Positions 1 through 10,296 of a stretch of 64,000 bases of DNA are shown piece by piece. The DNA is taken from the NCBI RefSeq assembly GCF_964355755.1, contig NC_092672.1, positions 6,634,001-6,698,000 of the forward strand. The letters run 5' to 3'. The notes beneath the pieces were generated by a model, which did not search any database, was not told the origin of the DNA, and was given only the letters and a program-made list of their open reading frames with translations. Position numbers and translations under genes: made by a program. Origin of the DNA: Antedon mediterranea. Lineage: Eukaryota; Echinodermata; Crinoidea; Comatulida; Antedonidae. Each line of letters begins with the position of its first letter. Position 1 is the first letter of the stretch.

Positions 1-295
1 TATCTGATATTTGTTAAAGAAGGCACGCATTTATTGAAAGTTGTATAGGATGTGCGTATGGTTTCCACAATATTATTGTAAATAACAATATAAATTTAAA
101 ACTAGAAAAGAAAAAAAAAAATAAAAGCACTAATAGAAGTGGGTGTACTGTCAGTAAACATTATTTCAACAATTAAAGGTATTAGGCCTATTTGGTAAAA
201 TAATATTATTACATTATTCCCATGACTGTAACATTACAGCTGAGGACAAAAGTATGCATTTAACATAGTATATTTAACAATGTACTTTACTACAG
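1..295. other. intron 3' end upstream of the YHYH exon
   Basis: No coding signal is visible. The stretch ends in a pyrimidine-containing acceptor (ctttactacag, AG at 294-295), so I read it as the end of the last intron of the YHYH gene that enters from the left edge. It holds one copy of the palindrome TAGGCCTA near 183. Confidence 0.55.
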
Positions 296-657
296 GAATT
301 TCTATCAACGGTATACCATTCTACAATCCATGGACCAATGATGGACAAAATGCTGTCCTCGGGGAGAGATTCGACGACTGCGATGGTCACCCGGATAAAC
401 GAGGTCGATACCATTATCACAAAATGCCGAGTTCATGTGTCTTCACCGTAGAGGAGGGCGTTGCTTCGACTATTATAGGTGTTGCACTCGATGGATTTCC
501 GATCTACGGACCAATTGACGAAGATGGCTCTCGACTGAGGACGACCGATCTTGACGAATGCCATGGCAAACACGGCACAGACGGAAAGTATCGGTACCAC
601 GTGACCGACGATTTTCCCTACATACTCGGATGCTACAAGGGAGAAGTTGGCAATTAA
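296..657 (+). CDS. YHYH-domain protein, terminal exon (gene runs in from the left)
   Basis: The open frame matches the YHYH domain family, named after its Tyr-His-Tyr-His signature; the biochemical role is not established to my knowledge. Visible marks are a GISINGIPFYNP start, a DDCDGHPD segment, GRYHYH about 38 residues into the exon, a GVALDGFPIYGP core, and a second DECHGKHG...YRYH half followed by FPYILGCYKG, which is how these proteins end. An ATG at 280 opens the same frame, but a splice acceptor at 294-295 falls just before the conserved region, so I take 296 as the exon start, entered in phase 1 with the split glycine codon. The stop is TAA at 655-657. Only about 120 residues are here, so the N-terminal part lies outside the window. 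Candidate poly(A) signals AATAAA occur at 656-661 and 733-738. Confidence 0.9.
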
Positions 658-740
658 TAAAAGCCAAGATGGGGGAACACACCTCACCCAGTGTCACTAG
701 ATAGCATCTAACTGAATATTGCAAGTCAGTTAAATAAAAG
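658..740 (+). other. 3' UTR of the YHYH gene with AATAAA
   Basis: AATAAA at 733-738, 76 bases after the stop, is the likely poly(A) signal; another overlaps the stop. Bases about 698-729 resemble one arm of the fold-back repeat at 43350-43388, so the UTR has probably taken in a repeat fragment. Confidence 0.5.
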
Positions 741-2318
741 TGTAGGTGTGGGCATATTTGATAATGTTAATGCGTGTTGTTCCTGTGCCTTTTTCCAGTG
801 CTTCGGCCATTTTTCGAAAATTTCCCTGTACTATTAAACTAATTTTGTTTTTCTTCCGACAAATAAATACATATTTTCGAAATAATTTCTATTAATGAAT
901 TGTATTAATATTAGTATGTCTCATTTGTTGTGATCCGTTTAGGATTTAAATTTGCATTTATAAATTAGTAAAAGTAGGCCTACAGTATAACAAATAAATA
1001 TAGACAATTATTTGTCTTTTGTCATCATATTTTGTTTCTGACTATAATATTTCAAATTATTATACATTACTAATGACTATTATATTCATTTACTGGTATT
1101 TTTTTTTAAATCTCTAAACTGATTTAAAAACCAACTAATCTCCTGATTTGACACCAATAAAGAACACTCCCACTAATACCGGAATGAAAAAGTCAAACGG
1201 ACAATTGTAAAGCCTCATTCTCACTGGACTAAGAGATAAGGATCATTGTATTATTGCGATTATATGTGACCTTGTGATTACTATTTTTATAATAAATTAG
1301 AAAAAAAGTGATACAAATACACACATACAAATGTCCTATAACTGAAGGAAAGACGGAATGAAAACTAATATATTTTACTATTATTGTTTTGACGGATTCA
1401 TCTCATCAGTTTTGAGAAAAACAATTACAAATGGTCATTTTAATTGAGAAACAAACAATTAAACAACGTCAAATTTAACCCATCTATAAAAAAAGACAAA
1501 AGGCTTTCACGTGATTTTACGCTAAATAAAACATACTTAAAGAATTGGTTCGGTAGTAGTAACAATAACAAGTTACCAGTTTTAAATGTAGCTCAGGGTT
1601 TAAATATATTGTTTATTATAAAATATAAACATTTACAACAACATGAATTGTAACTTCAGTTACCTTTTGTCAGCAGAGAAGCAGAACGAAAAAGTCATTA
1701 CAAAAAAGTTATGTGTGGCACCACTTTTTAAAATTAAATATAGGCCTATGCATAGCGAGTTATCAAACGTGGTTTGCTCGATTTTTGTGTGGACAAAATG
1801 CGAAATTAAAGTTAAGGGTATTTCTCGTTCTTGGTCATGTCAATGCAAGTATTATAGTTATTAGTATGCAGAAACACAGCATTCTTGCTGGTATTCCGAC
1901 AAGTATTCCGAGTCTACTAATATAAGCCTGTATATTGTTGTCAGTAGGAAGCCAGTTATGAGACAAAGAAGAACAAAAAGGTATTTTTTTGGCCATCATT
2001 ATATAGCTTTTAAATTTTGGAATAATATACTTTAGTGGCAGGCCTACGGATATGTGAAAGAAACATTTGTTTACAAAAAATATATTATATATATTTTTAA
2101 TATATTACAAATAATATAGTAGGCCTATTGAGTTGGATCCTGGATAAGGGAGTATGGTGAAAAGTGGTAAAAATGAATATTACATTTTTCTCTTGGAGCA
2201 TAGGCCTATAATGAACTCGGTTAGTTCAACCAAGCCAGTAGGGATGGCATTCATATAATGGTTGAGGCACAAATGAATAATTATGGAACACAGTAGGCCT
2301 ATGCCTCGAAATTTTCTT

Positions 2319-2450
2319 TTTTTAGTCGCGTGCAAACGCGACTCTACAGCTCACTAACACTATGTTGGTCTGTCGGTCGGTAAACACTAATTCAAATTTG
2401 AGCACGCGACTGCAGCTATGTATATATCCTTGTTAAGCAAGAAAAACCAC
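2319..2450. repeat. dispersed inverted-repeat element, AGTCGCG family
   Basis: Starts TTTAGTCGCGTGC, contains CTACAGCTCAC and (GGTC)n-like sequence, and ends GCACGCGACTGCAGC then ATGTATAT. A second copy with the same order of motifs and a longer GGTC tract is at 39774-39925. The ends are inverted (AGTCGCGTGC against GCACGCGACT), suggesting a small non-autonomous element. Confidence 0.6.
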
Positions 2451-5129
2451 GTGACTCAAGATCTCTACAATCACGGTGAAAACGAGTAGGCCTATTGTTG
2501 TTATTAATTATATCGATCCAAAGGAAAAAAATTACTGAAACTATGTATTTGAATTACTAGAGAAACTCCAACCGCCAGTAATGTACTGTAAATAAATAAA
2601 TTAACTAGTTTTTAAACGGTTGAGTTAAGGAAATGTGTGAGATAGAAATATAACAGGAAGCATTAAATGCGGTTGATACTTAATCAAGTACAAGAGAAAA
2701 ACAACATTTACGCCTATTAATTTATCAGCACACGTCAAAAAAGGAAACCACCATTTACACACAAATTGGTTCGCAAGAATCGGAAGCGTGGGTTTATGCC
2801 ATGCGTGTTCATATTTTCTATAATGTTCTTTTGGTGACGCGATCAAATGCGCAAACCAATCAGAGACTAATTCGGATTCGCTCGACTTGTGGAGTTTCGT
2901 GCCATTTTAAAGCACGAGTTCATTAGGATAATTGAAATCATTAATAATGTAATTGACTTCCGATTTCATTACGTATTACTTTTAGTGCGCGTGTGATAAA
3001 CACATCCATTATTCAACGAACAATGTTTGACCTGATCCGCGTTGTTATCTATTTGACCTTTAACTCAATTTCCTGATATTTTCATAACGCTGTTCTTTTG
3101 TGGCATTTGCCAACAATATTTCAAGGTAAAGCTTTTTCTAGCTATGTAGGCCTATAGTACAGTATAGTTGTTTCATATTGCTACAAACAGTAATTTGTGA
3201 CGTTAAATGAGTCATATAATATTTAGGAGCATAGTCAACCTGTTTATTATTAGCATTAACGGCGTTACGGAGAGTGGAATGAGTTAATGGTCTTCTCATC
3301 ACAGAACAGAGAGAGGTCAATTAATATCTTTGATTTTGTTATAATGGACTTGTATTGATTGAGCTAAATGTACAGTACTCGTGAATTCTTCAATAGGTGA
3401 TAGCATATTCAATTCATAAGGCTATATAAACAAAAGTTCAATTCAGAACACGGATATCTAACCATGTAGAAATATCGGGTGTATAAAGTAAGGAAACCAG
3501 AGCAGAACAGCATTTACACGGTAGGTTTAACTTCTTGTAAAGGACATAGTATAGTTGTATATTATATTGAATACTGTGCAAGGTATATGATTTCCATTTT
3601 TACCACGTACTAAAGGCCATAGCAGCGGGAAGTGCACCGATATTCAGTCTTGTTAGCTCCGATTTATCAACAGGCGTATACAGTTAAGTAAGTATGCCTT
3701 CGCCTAGCTAGTAGACAAACCACATGAGATTGCCACAGGAAATTTTAACAAGCTTATTTAAAGAGTTTGTCAGTGGTTCAACGTGCAAGTAGGATTTAAT
3801 AACCTCCGATTTATTGCCTTAGTAATGTTTAGTTAATTCCGAGTTTAGGTAGGCTGGTCGTGTCAAAAGCAGACGATATTGTAATCCTATGGTTTAAGTA
3901 GCAAAATATGACATTTTATGTGTTCTGTGTGCTCACTAAGACAGGTTTCTTCAATGTATTTACACTCATATTGTCTTTCGAGTAGGCATACTCAGACAGA
4001 GGTCCAGGGGAAGCCAGGCTCTTTGAGTATAAATAAAATAAAATATAATAGGTCGTTTCAATCGATTTCTGAGCTCATACAAATTCCGCCTAGAAGAATA
4101 CAATTATTTTGGGTTACGCACTGGTCCTGATGCGCCACTGGTTATATTCACGCAAAATCTAGTCTTCGTATAGACATGGTATAGATACTGTATTTTCTGA
4201 AATTATATACGATACGTCATAGAAGTCTTACTTTCTATTTCATTTTCAACAATTTAATGATTTTGCTCTTGAAAAGTGAGGGGGATATCCCCCACTAAAA
4301 CTATAGGGGGGGGGGGATTTCCCCGCCCCCAAGATCTGCGGCGGTGAATATATAACCGTGCTATATGTACACCATTTGGTCTAATTCCTACATTGTAGTT
4401 TGTATATTGTTTAACAAGGGAAGACTAAGGAGTGAATTGTAATTTCATGTACTCTTCCCTGATTCAACACGAAGGACACACTTGGTTCACTGAACTGTAT
4501 TAGGCCAATTTCCTGATCCGTTTAAATTAAAGGAGTGTCGAGTCGATATGGCAAATTACTCCAAGCTAAGACTATCGATTATAACTAGATGTGTTCAGAT
4601 TAGACATGGATTCATTCAAGGCGATGTAAACACAGCATAGAACCAGGTCTTACGAGATAAAATATCAAGTAAACAATGCTTCTGCAGTTCTTTAAATACA
4701 TTTTTAATTCGACGATGTATGAGCGTGTGTTTCAAGGTGTTTATGAATGAGGCAGTAAACAGATTATAACCACCCCTAAACAATAGCATGAAAACATAAA
4801 GGAAATGAAATGTAGTTTTACTGCGTAACTGCAGTGGAATAATGTTGACATATACACATAATATTATAGTCAAAATAGTCAATAGAGTAGGCCTACCCAA
4901 GTAAAGAAATCCGTACTTAGAACTGTATCGAGGGTTTGAGATTTTTTATTATTTATCATCCAAGTCGTTTTCACACCTTCAATAACAGTTACTTTAGTAC
5001 CGTATGTAAACTATAAAATAATGGAAACAACAGAAAATGCTATATATAGATATTATTCGTAGATTTGAAATAGGAAGCCAATGCAGGATGCCAAAAGATA
5101 CAAGATCTTGAGTCGGGTGTGACTGAGGC

Positions 5130-5190
5130 AAGGGGTAGGCCTACAAGGGGTAGGCCTACAAGGGACAGGCCTACAAAGGGACAGGGACAA
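5130..5190. repeat. short tandem repeat, 15-bp unit with AGGCCTA
   Basis: Three adjacent copies of a unit of the type GGGGTAGGCCTACAA, the last degenerate, followed by an AAGGGACAGGGACAA tail. Confidence 0.75.
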
Positions 5191-5956
5191 CCGGGATGAA
5201 AATAATATGATACTCTATCTGTTTGAATAGCTAAATTCGTAAACCGATGAACAGAAAAGCATACTGCCTGCATTTCTATATTTAGTCGTCTAAACGTGTA
5301 AAATCATGACGTGAATCGAGGTGTAATAAACAACATATGGTAGATTTTTTTAACTTGGCAATTAGATTGAGATGATCACTGATATGTGACTCGACACTGT
5401 TTCAACTTTCAAAGGTACTTTGTTGCTACAATTATAGATTATAGATAATATTACATAAAAACAACTAAAACAACCAAACCAAAAGGTTATTTAGAAAGGG
5501 TTGAACTTTATATTTTTGCACATGACCCTAACCAACATACGCGATAACCAGAGATGGTGTTTGTACGTTACGGATAAATATACAAAAAAAGAAACCTGCA
5601 ATAAAAAATCACTCACGAACCGACTTAATAATGTTCTGTTTTGTTATAAAGCCAAATGTATCATCGCAAATGAAAGTGAGTCAGTCATCGGAAGTACAGA
5701 CAATTACATTTATCCAAAATGTGATGTCGCGCGTTTAAAAAAAAAATTAATTTGAGTAGGCCTATGGTGTGGAGGTTAGACTTATTGAATCGTAAAAACA
5801 ACTTCTTCGGAGGAAAGTTTCGTTTTGTCGACGATGCCACAATAATAAAGATATGTGTAACAGAGCTTAATCTGCAGCGAATTGAAAACAAAATGTATAG
5901 GCTGCTAATCATTAACAGACGAATGTATTTTTTTTAACAGGTCTCTGATTGGCGAG

Positions 5957-6089
5957 ATGTCGCAGAGTAAATTTTGCAAAGGACGCGTACTTTCTGTAAC
6001 ATTACCAGGTGTTGTGTTTGTTGTAATTGGCTGTTTCTTTTTTATTTCAAACCAAAATGAATACTGGACAAGTGTATTATATAAATCAG
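5957..6089 (+). CDS. sulfotransferase exon 1 (cytosolic tail and membrane anchor)
   Basis: Begins at the ATG in gcgagATGtcg, encodes 44 residues plus one base and ends at tcag/GTAAGG. It contains the whole hydrophobic signal anchor (VLSVTLPGVVFVVIGCFFFI). It is chosen as the start because it supplies the anchor the family needs and its phase-1 end fits exon 2. Confidence 0.88.
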
Positions 6090-8388
6090 GTAAGGACAAG
6101 TAAAAATTGAAGACACAGTCTAACTAGTGTCAAGGTTTAAAAGTGATTTCCATGTGTGTAGATAAGTTGACAAAATCAACCTGTCAAATTATTGTTTACA
6201 AATTTAATACACATCCAGCGGCGGGAAAGTCAATTAAACTGGTTGGCTGAACTATAATGTATCGTGCTTAAGCTAGATAAACTAGGTATTAGTTAACTCT
6301 GGCACTTTTTCATAATTGAATCCATAACCTTGGAATTAGAAGGCAAGCTCTTTAACCACAAGCTACAAGCTAGAAAACTACATTTTACCAACGTCTTGTA
6401 GGCCTACTATATATACATAGAGCTATAAAATGTTATTAACAACAACTATATTTACTCGTCTCTTTCAGGAACAATGACAGCGCCCCCATTTAAACAGACA
6501 CTACTTCGAAAGCAAGGCAAGGTGAGAGATCGCCAGTATCTCATTAATATTTATTAGGCTGGCAGTATTATTTCCTGGAAAATTTAATAGCAATTGTTAC
6601 GTCACTATAAAACTACTTAATTATTGAATATTATGTATACCAGTTAAAACATAAATTCTTTTTCATAAAATAAAATAATTATAAAGCATGAAATAACAAT
6701 TTTAGACAAAACAAATCAAAGGCTTAAATTCAACACAATAACATATTTTATTTTAACGAATAATACAATTTAAGAACTTAAATAAGGGATTGGTTGATTT
6801 TATTTTTAAATTCTTAAATTATCCGCTAGCCAACTGTAGAGTCTATCAATCAATAGGCTTATCTATAAAATGTCGACACATTTTTTTTTCTTGAAACACA
6901 TCTATAATTACAATAATATTAATCAATTTAAAATTTCATTTTGAGTAAATTTAAGTTAATTTGTGACATGATTCTGAACATCGAATGTCAATTTACACGC
7001 TATGACGACAGCATAAACGTACGCCACAATTACACTCAACTCAATTTATATTTAAATAAAACCAGAAAGGTTAGGTTATAAAGTTCACATTCAATGTTGG
7101 TACTACGGCAATACTTCCCGATCTTAATAATAATCTGATAGATATCGATATTGTAAATAGAATAGCCGATTCTAGATACCGCGGTGTACAGTATAGACAA
7201 ATTCTGTATCACAAGTGTACTTGTGACGATAGGACCTGCACCTAACCTTAACGTACAGTGTGACACATATATCAGTAAGGGGTTATCAAACTGGACATAT
7301 AATACTTTAAATATTACAGAGAATTGGGTGACTGTACTGACAAATAATACTGTATTAAACGCATTTTCGTAAGATATTTTAGCGTGTGCATGGGGACAAG
7401 TCTGTTTCTATATATATATTTCCACACGTGGATATAGACTACCATATGGTACTCTATGGCACGCCGACGGGCATAAATATGTCACTCTATCGGTAACGAT
7501 TAACAATTATACGTATAAATAAGTACCTATTCTTTATTCTAATATATTGCTTTCTTTCAGAGCGTCAAAATACCATTTTTAATTAATCAACGAGAAATTC
7601 AAGAAGGTAGGCGCAGGCACTTACAAACGGCTTGTTCAAAACATTACAGCCAGCCTAGATATGATGTCATTAAAAAACCACCGTGGAATATATTTCTAGA
7701 CACAACTCATAAAATATTGTACTGCAATGTGCCAAAGGTTGCCTGTACGAGTTGGAAACGGGTTTTATTGGTTTTGACTGGAGTAATGAAACACACTGAT
7801 GATATGGAACAGAAAGTTGTTAATAGGTACGGAAAATCGCAGCTAATTACGCTAAGTAAGATACCTCAGAACGAACGACAGAATGTTCTAGATACGTATA
7901 CAAAATTCATGTTTGTGCGCCATCCATTTTCACGAGTTTTATCGGCTTACAATAACAAGATAAATCCGAATTCTTCTGCAGGATGGGACTCTATGCGGCG
8001 CCAGATTGCGTCGATAGACGGCCAGGGAAAAGATGCAACATTCACTAAATTTTTAAAATATATAATTCCCATGTCTCCTTCTGACGATGATCGACACTGG
8101 AGCACCACTACTAAACTTTGTTTACCATGTGACATAGACTATGACGTCATTGGAAAATTTGAAACACTGTCCGATGATGCCAAATATATATTAAAATTAG
8201 CCAGTGTGGATGATCTGGTTGAATTTCCTTCCGCGCAAGGAAGTAGTCCAACGAACAGTTCCAAAAAACATACTTTACAGGAACAGTTTGACGGCGTGCC
8301 GCTTAACATTATTCACGGAATTTATGAGAAATACATTCTAGACTTTCAATTATTTAATTATTCTATACCAAAGTTAACGTTCTTCTGA
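5957..8388 (+). CDS. carbohydrate sulfotransferase, Golgi type II (complete gene, 3 exons)
   Basis: Exons 5957-6089, 6469-6521 and 7561-8388 join in frame (phases 1 and 0) into a 337-residue protein, the usual size for the chondroitin 4-O / dermatan / HNK-1 / GalNAc-4 sulfotransferase family (Sulfotransfer_2). These Golgi enzymes move sulfate from PAPS to a glycan. Residues 11-30 form one hydrophobic anchor after a short basic tail, so type II topology. The 5'-phosphosulfate loop is CNVPKVACTSWKRV (117-130) and the 3'-phosphate loop is VRHPFSRVLSAY (180-191). HW at 241-242 and the LCLPC...YDVIGKFETLSDDA block (248 on) are family hallmarks. N-glycosylation sequons are seen near 199, 294 and 328. 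The exact acceptor sugar cannot be read from sequence. An acceptor-like ttttttttaacag ending at 5940 suggests an upstream untranslated exon. Poly(A) signal candidate at 8721-8726. Confidence 0.93.
6090..6468 (+). other. sulfotransferase intron 1
   Basis: GTAAGG ... TTTCAG intron of 379 bases; holds one TAGGCCTA at about 6400 and nothing else recognisable. Confidence 0.8.
6469..6521 (+). CDS. sulfotransferase exon 2 (stem region)
   Basis: Short 53-base exon between tctctttcag and aag/GTGAGA. It encodes a polar, basic stem segment (TMTAPPFKQTLLRKQGK) with no conserved motif. Evidence is the splice signals and the exact phase match with both neighbours. Confidence 0.8.
6522..7560 (+). other. 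sulfotransferase intron 2
   Basis: GTGAGA ... TTTCAG intron of 1039 bases. AT-rich; two overlapping short frames at 7036-7372 on opposite strands look like chance. No repeat family recognised. Confidence 0.75.
7561..8388 (+). CDS. sulfotransferase exon 3 (catalytic domain)
   Basis: Entered in phase 0 after ttgctttctttcag; carries all catalytic motifs of the family and the stop TGA at 8386-8388. The frame is open from the acceptor through the first motif, so the 5' 156 bases, which lack an ATG, are coding. Confidence 0.93.
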   Translation, partial: SVKIPFLINQREIQEGRRRHLQTACSKHYSQPRYDVIKKPPWNIFLDTTHKILYCNVPKVACTSWKRVLLVLTGVMKHTDDMEQKVVNRYGKSQLITLSKIPQNERQNVLDTYTKFMFVRHPFSRVLSAYNNKINPNSSAGWDSMRRQIASIDGQGKDATFTKFLKYIIPMSPSDDDRHWSTTTKLCLPCDIDYDVIGKFETLSDDAKYILKLASVDDLVEFPSAQGSSPTNSSKKHTLQEQFDGVPLNIIHGIYEKYILDFQLFNYSIPKLTFF

Positions 8389-9526
8389 TCTGAATTCGGA
8401 TTGGATTTCTTAATTAAATCTGAGACATGCAATTCAAATGAAACTTGACAAGATTCTGAGGGCGTACCACCTCCGCCTACACTTAAATTCCCTGCAGCAG
8501 CTTAAGATCTCCAAAGCGTATACATTGTGACAACTATGTAGGTCTGTATGAACAGTTTATTAGACCAACCACCAAATTAACACACCCAAGAAACTTACCC
8601 ATTTTTTAAACAAGAAAAAGCTTTTTAAACATTATGCCTAATAGAGGGAAACGACGAACAGATTTGATACAGAGAGTGTAATAAGCCTGCTATAAAATCT
8701 TTTGTTGGATATAGAATCATAATAAACCGTTGGGGGCGCCGATGTTTACTGTAGGCCTATACATGGGTTTTCTAAATAGTAAATGTATATTCCTGGCGTA
8801 TTATTATAATAAATACCGTACCGTAATTGTGTGCGAAATTATTTAGGCCTTAGTGCCCACCATGGTGTAGGCGGCCTACTAGGTGTCTGGGCCAAAGCAA
8901 CGATGATGACTATTCAGCAAAGGTACAGTCTGACAAGTAAACAAACAGGGTCACAGACAAGTTGGGTGATGGGTGTTCCTCTAATGTTTATAGAGAAAAT
9001 AAGATTATAAAAAAGTCATCGTGAATGAAAGTTTAAAAATACGATGCCAAATATGATATGTTTAGTTGGAAGAAAAATGTGTATATCGTTGTGATAAAGT
9101 AGGCAAACATTTGCTACTTTTTATTACCAGTCTTCAATATTTATGTTGTTTTTTATAATAAATTTGAATAAGAATAATTAATTATATCGTATCTTTAGCT
9201 TTATTTAGATTTGGTAATTGAGGTATGGTTGTAAATTCTGCAACCTGACGTGAATTGAAAATGCAGTACATAATGAAAACAGACCTACAAGCTCCTGGTG
9301 GTTGGGTTATACAAATTATTATGAAATATACCGTATACAAAACTAACGATAGAAAAACAAACCCAACGGATTGGGATGACATATAGAAGTATAGACTCAG
9401 AAGTACGTAGACACTATTTTATTTGCGTTTTACTCACTAACAGTATATTGGTCTTAAAGCTAAGATATATATTATTCACTCATTAATTGTGCAATGTCCC
9501 CGCATGCGCACAATGAATAACATGAC
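8389..9526. other. sulfotransferase 3' UTR and intergenic DNA
   Basis: AATAAA at 8721-8726 is the best poly(A) signal candidate. TAGGCCTA occurs near 8753. No further gene is seen. Confidence 0.55.
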
Positions 9527-9712
9527 TTAAGGGCCTTTCACACCTGTTCCGGCACGGTTCCGGTCCGGCGCCGGAAAATTCAATCGAACGTGAATGTTTC
9601 GTTTTCACGCGGCTAAGCGCATATGGATTGGCGCATAGCCGCGTGGAGCGTCGTGAAAACAAAACATTGATGTTCGATTCGCCGGATCGGAACAGGTGTG
9701 AAAGACCCTTAA
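9527..9712. mobile_element. 186-bp palindromic MITE with TTAA ends
   Basis: Terminal inverted repeats begin TTAAGGGCCTTTCACACC and end in its near-complement AGGTGTGAAAGACCCTTAA, with second inverted pairs inside (GTGTTCCGG-type and CGCGGCTAAGCGC / GCGCATAGCCGCG). TTAA at both ends is consistent with a 4-bp target duplication of the piggyBac/Kolobok type, though it may be part of the repeat. It is more GC-rich than its surroundings. Confidence 0.75.
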
Positions 9713-9760
9713 AACGGTAATGGGGAGCGTCCTATTTGCCAAAGTTGACTGTACATAAAA

Positions 9761-10166
9761 TACCACAATAGTTTTCCGCCAATAATATCGACCCAGACTA
9801 TTACATTGTCATCGCAACTGTTGTATTTTTTTGGTAAGATGCTTGCTGTAGGTACACTTTTAAACATTTAAACACAAATATTTAGGCCTATTTAAGAAAT
9901 ATGAAATTAGAAAATACAGTATTCTTAAACTCATTTGACCTAATAATTGCATTAATGCAACTGCCATCGATTAATTATTCATATATTTCTTGTTTTCCTT
10001 CGTAGGCCGATTACTAATTTAATACAAATTACTCCTATATTTTAACAAAGATAATCACGTTTTTAAAAGTGTACCTACAGCAAGCATTTTAGCAAAAAAA
10101 ATACAACAGTTGCGATGACAATGTAATAGTCTGGGTCGATATTATTGGCGGAAAACTATTGTGGTA
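9761..10166. repeat. fold-back element with ~105-bp inverted arms, just 5' of the receptor gene
   Basis: Arm 9761-9868 reappears as its reverse complement at 10062-10166 with few differences (both include ATAGTTTTCCGCCAATAATA and its complement), spaced by about 190 bases of AT-rich DNA. The right arm ends 79 bases before the receptor ATG, so it overlaps the promoter or 5' UTR region. Confidence 0.85.
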
Positions 10167-10244
10167 TCAGAAATACTTTAGTTGGATACGCTTATTGGAG
10201 CGTCTACTGCCATTACAATCAGACGAAAAGACCGTTTTACAGAA

Positions 10245-10296
10245 ATGCTAACTTTATTTTGCATCATATTAGTTCTTACGAGATTCGAAAATACAG
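10245..10296 (+). CDS. nAChR exon 1 (signal peptide)
   Basis: ATG in cagaaATGcta; encodes MLTLFCIILVLTRFENT and one base, then GTAAGT. Hydrophobic core and phase 1 end match exon 2. ttttacag two bases before aATG could be an acceptor for a leader exon. Confidence 0.85.

Larger units (their letters stand above)
741..5940. other. intergenic, no gene recognised
   Basis: I see no coding exon. Open frames here are short, as expected by chance in AT-rich DNA, and match no family I know. It contains twelve of the 28 exact TAGGCCTA palindromes of the window, an inverted-repeat-bounded fragment at 2319-2450, an 11-G run at 4306-4316 beside a GGGGGATATCCCCC palindrome, a three-copy 15-bp repeat at 5130-5175, and a 65-bp dispersed fragment at 5518-5583 related to 60209-60278. 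Bases 5934-5940 (ttaacag) form a possible acceptor for an untranslated first exon of the next gene. Confidence 0.6.

Noticed and set aside
4616-4900. 94-codon antisense frame with hydrophobic segments, superficially like the end of a seven-helix receptor
   Set aside because: No NPxxY or other motif, no splice context, and frames of this length are expected by chance in DNA this AT-rich.
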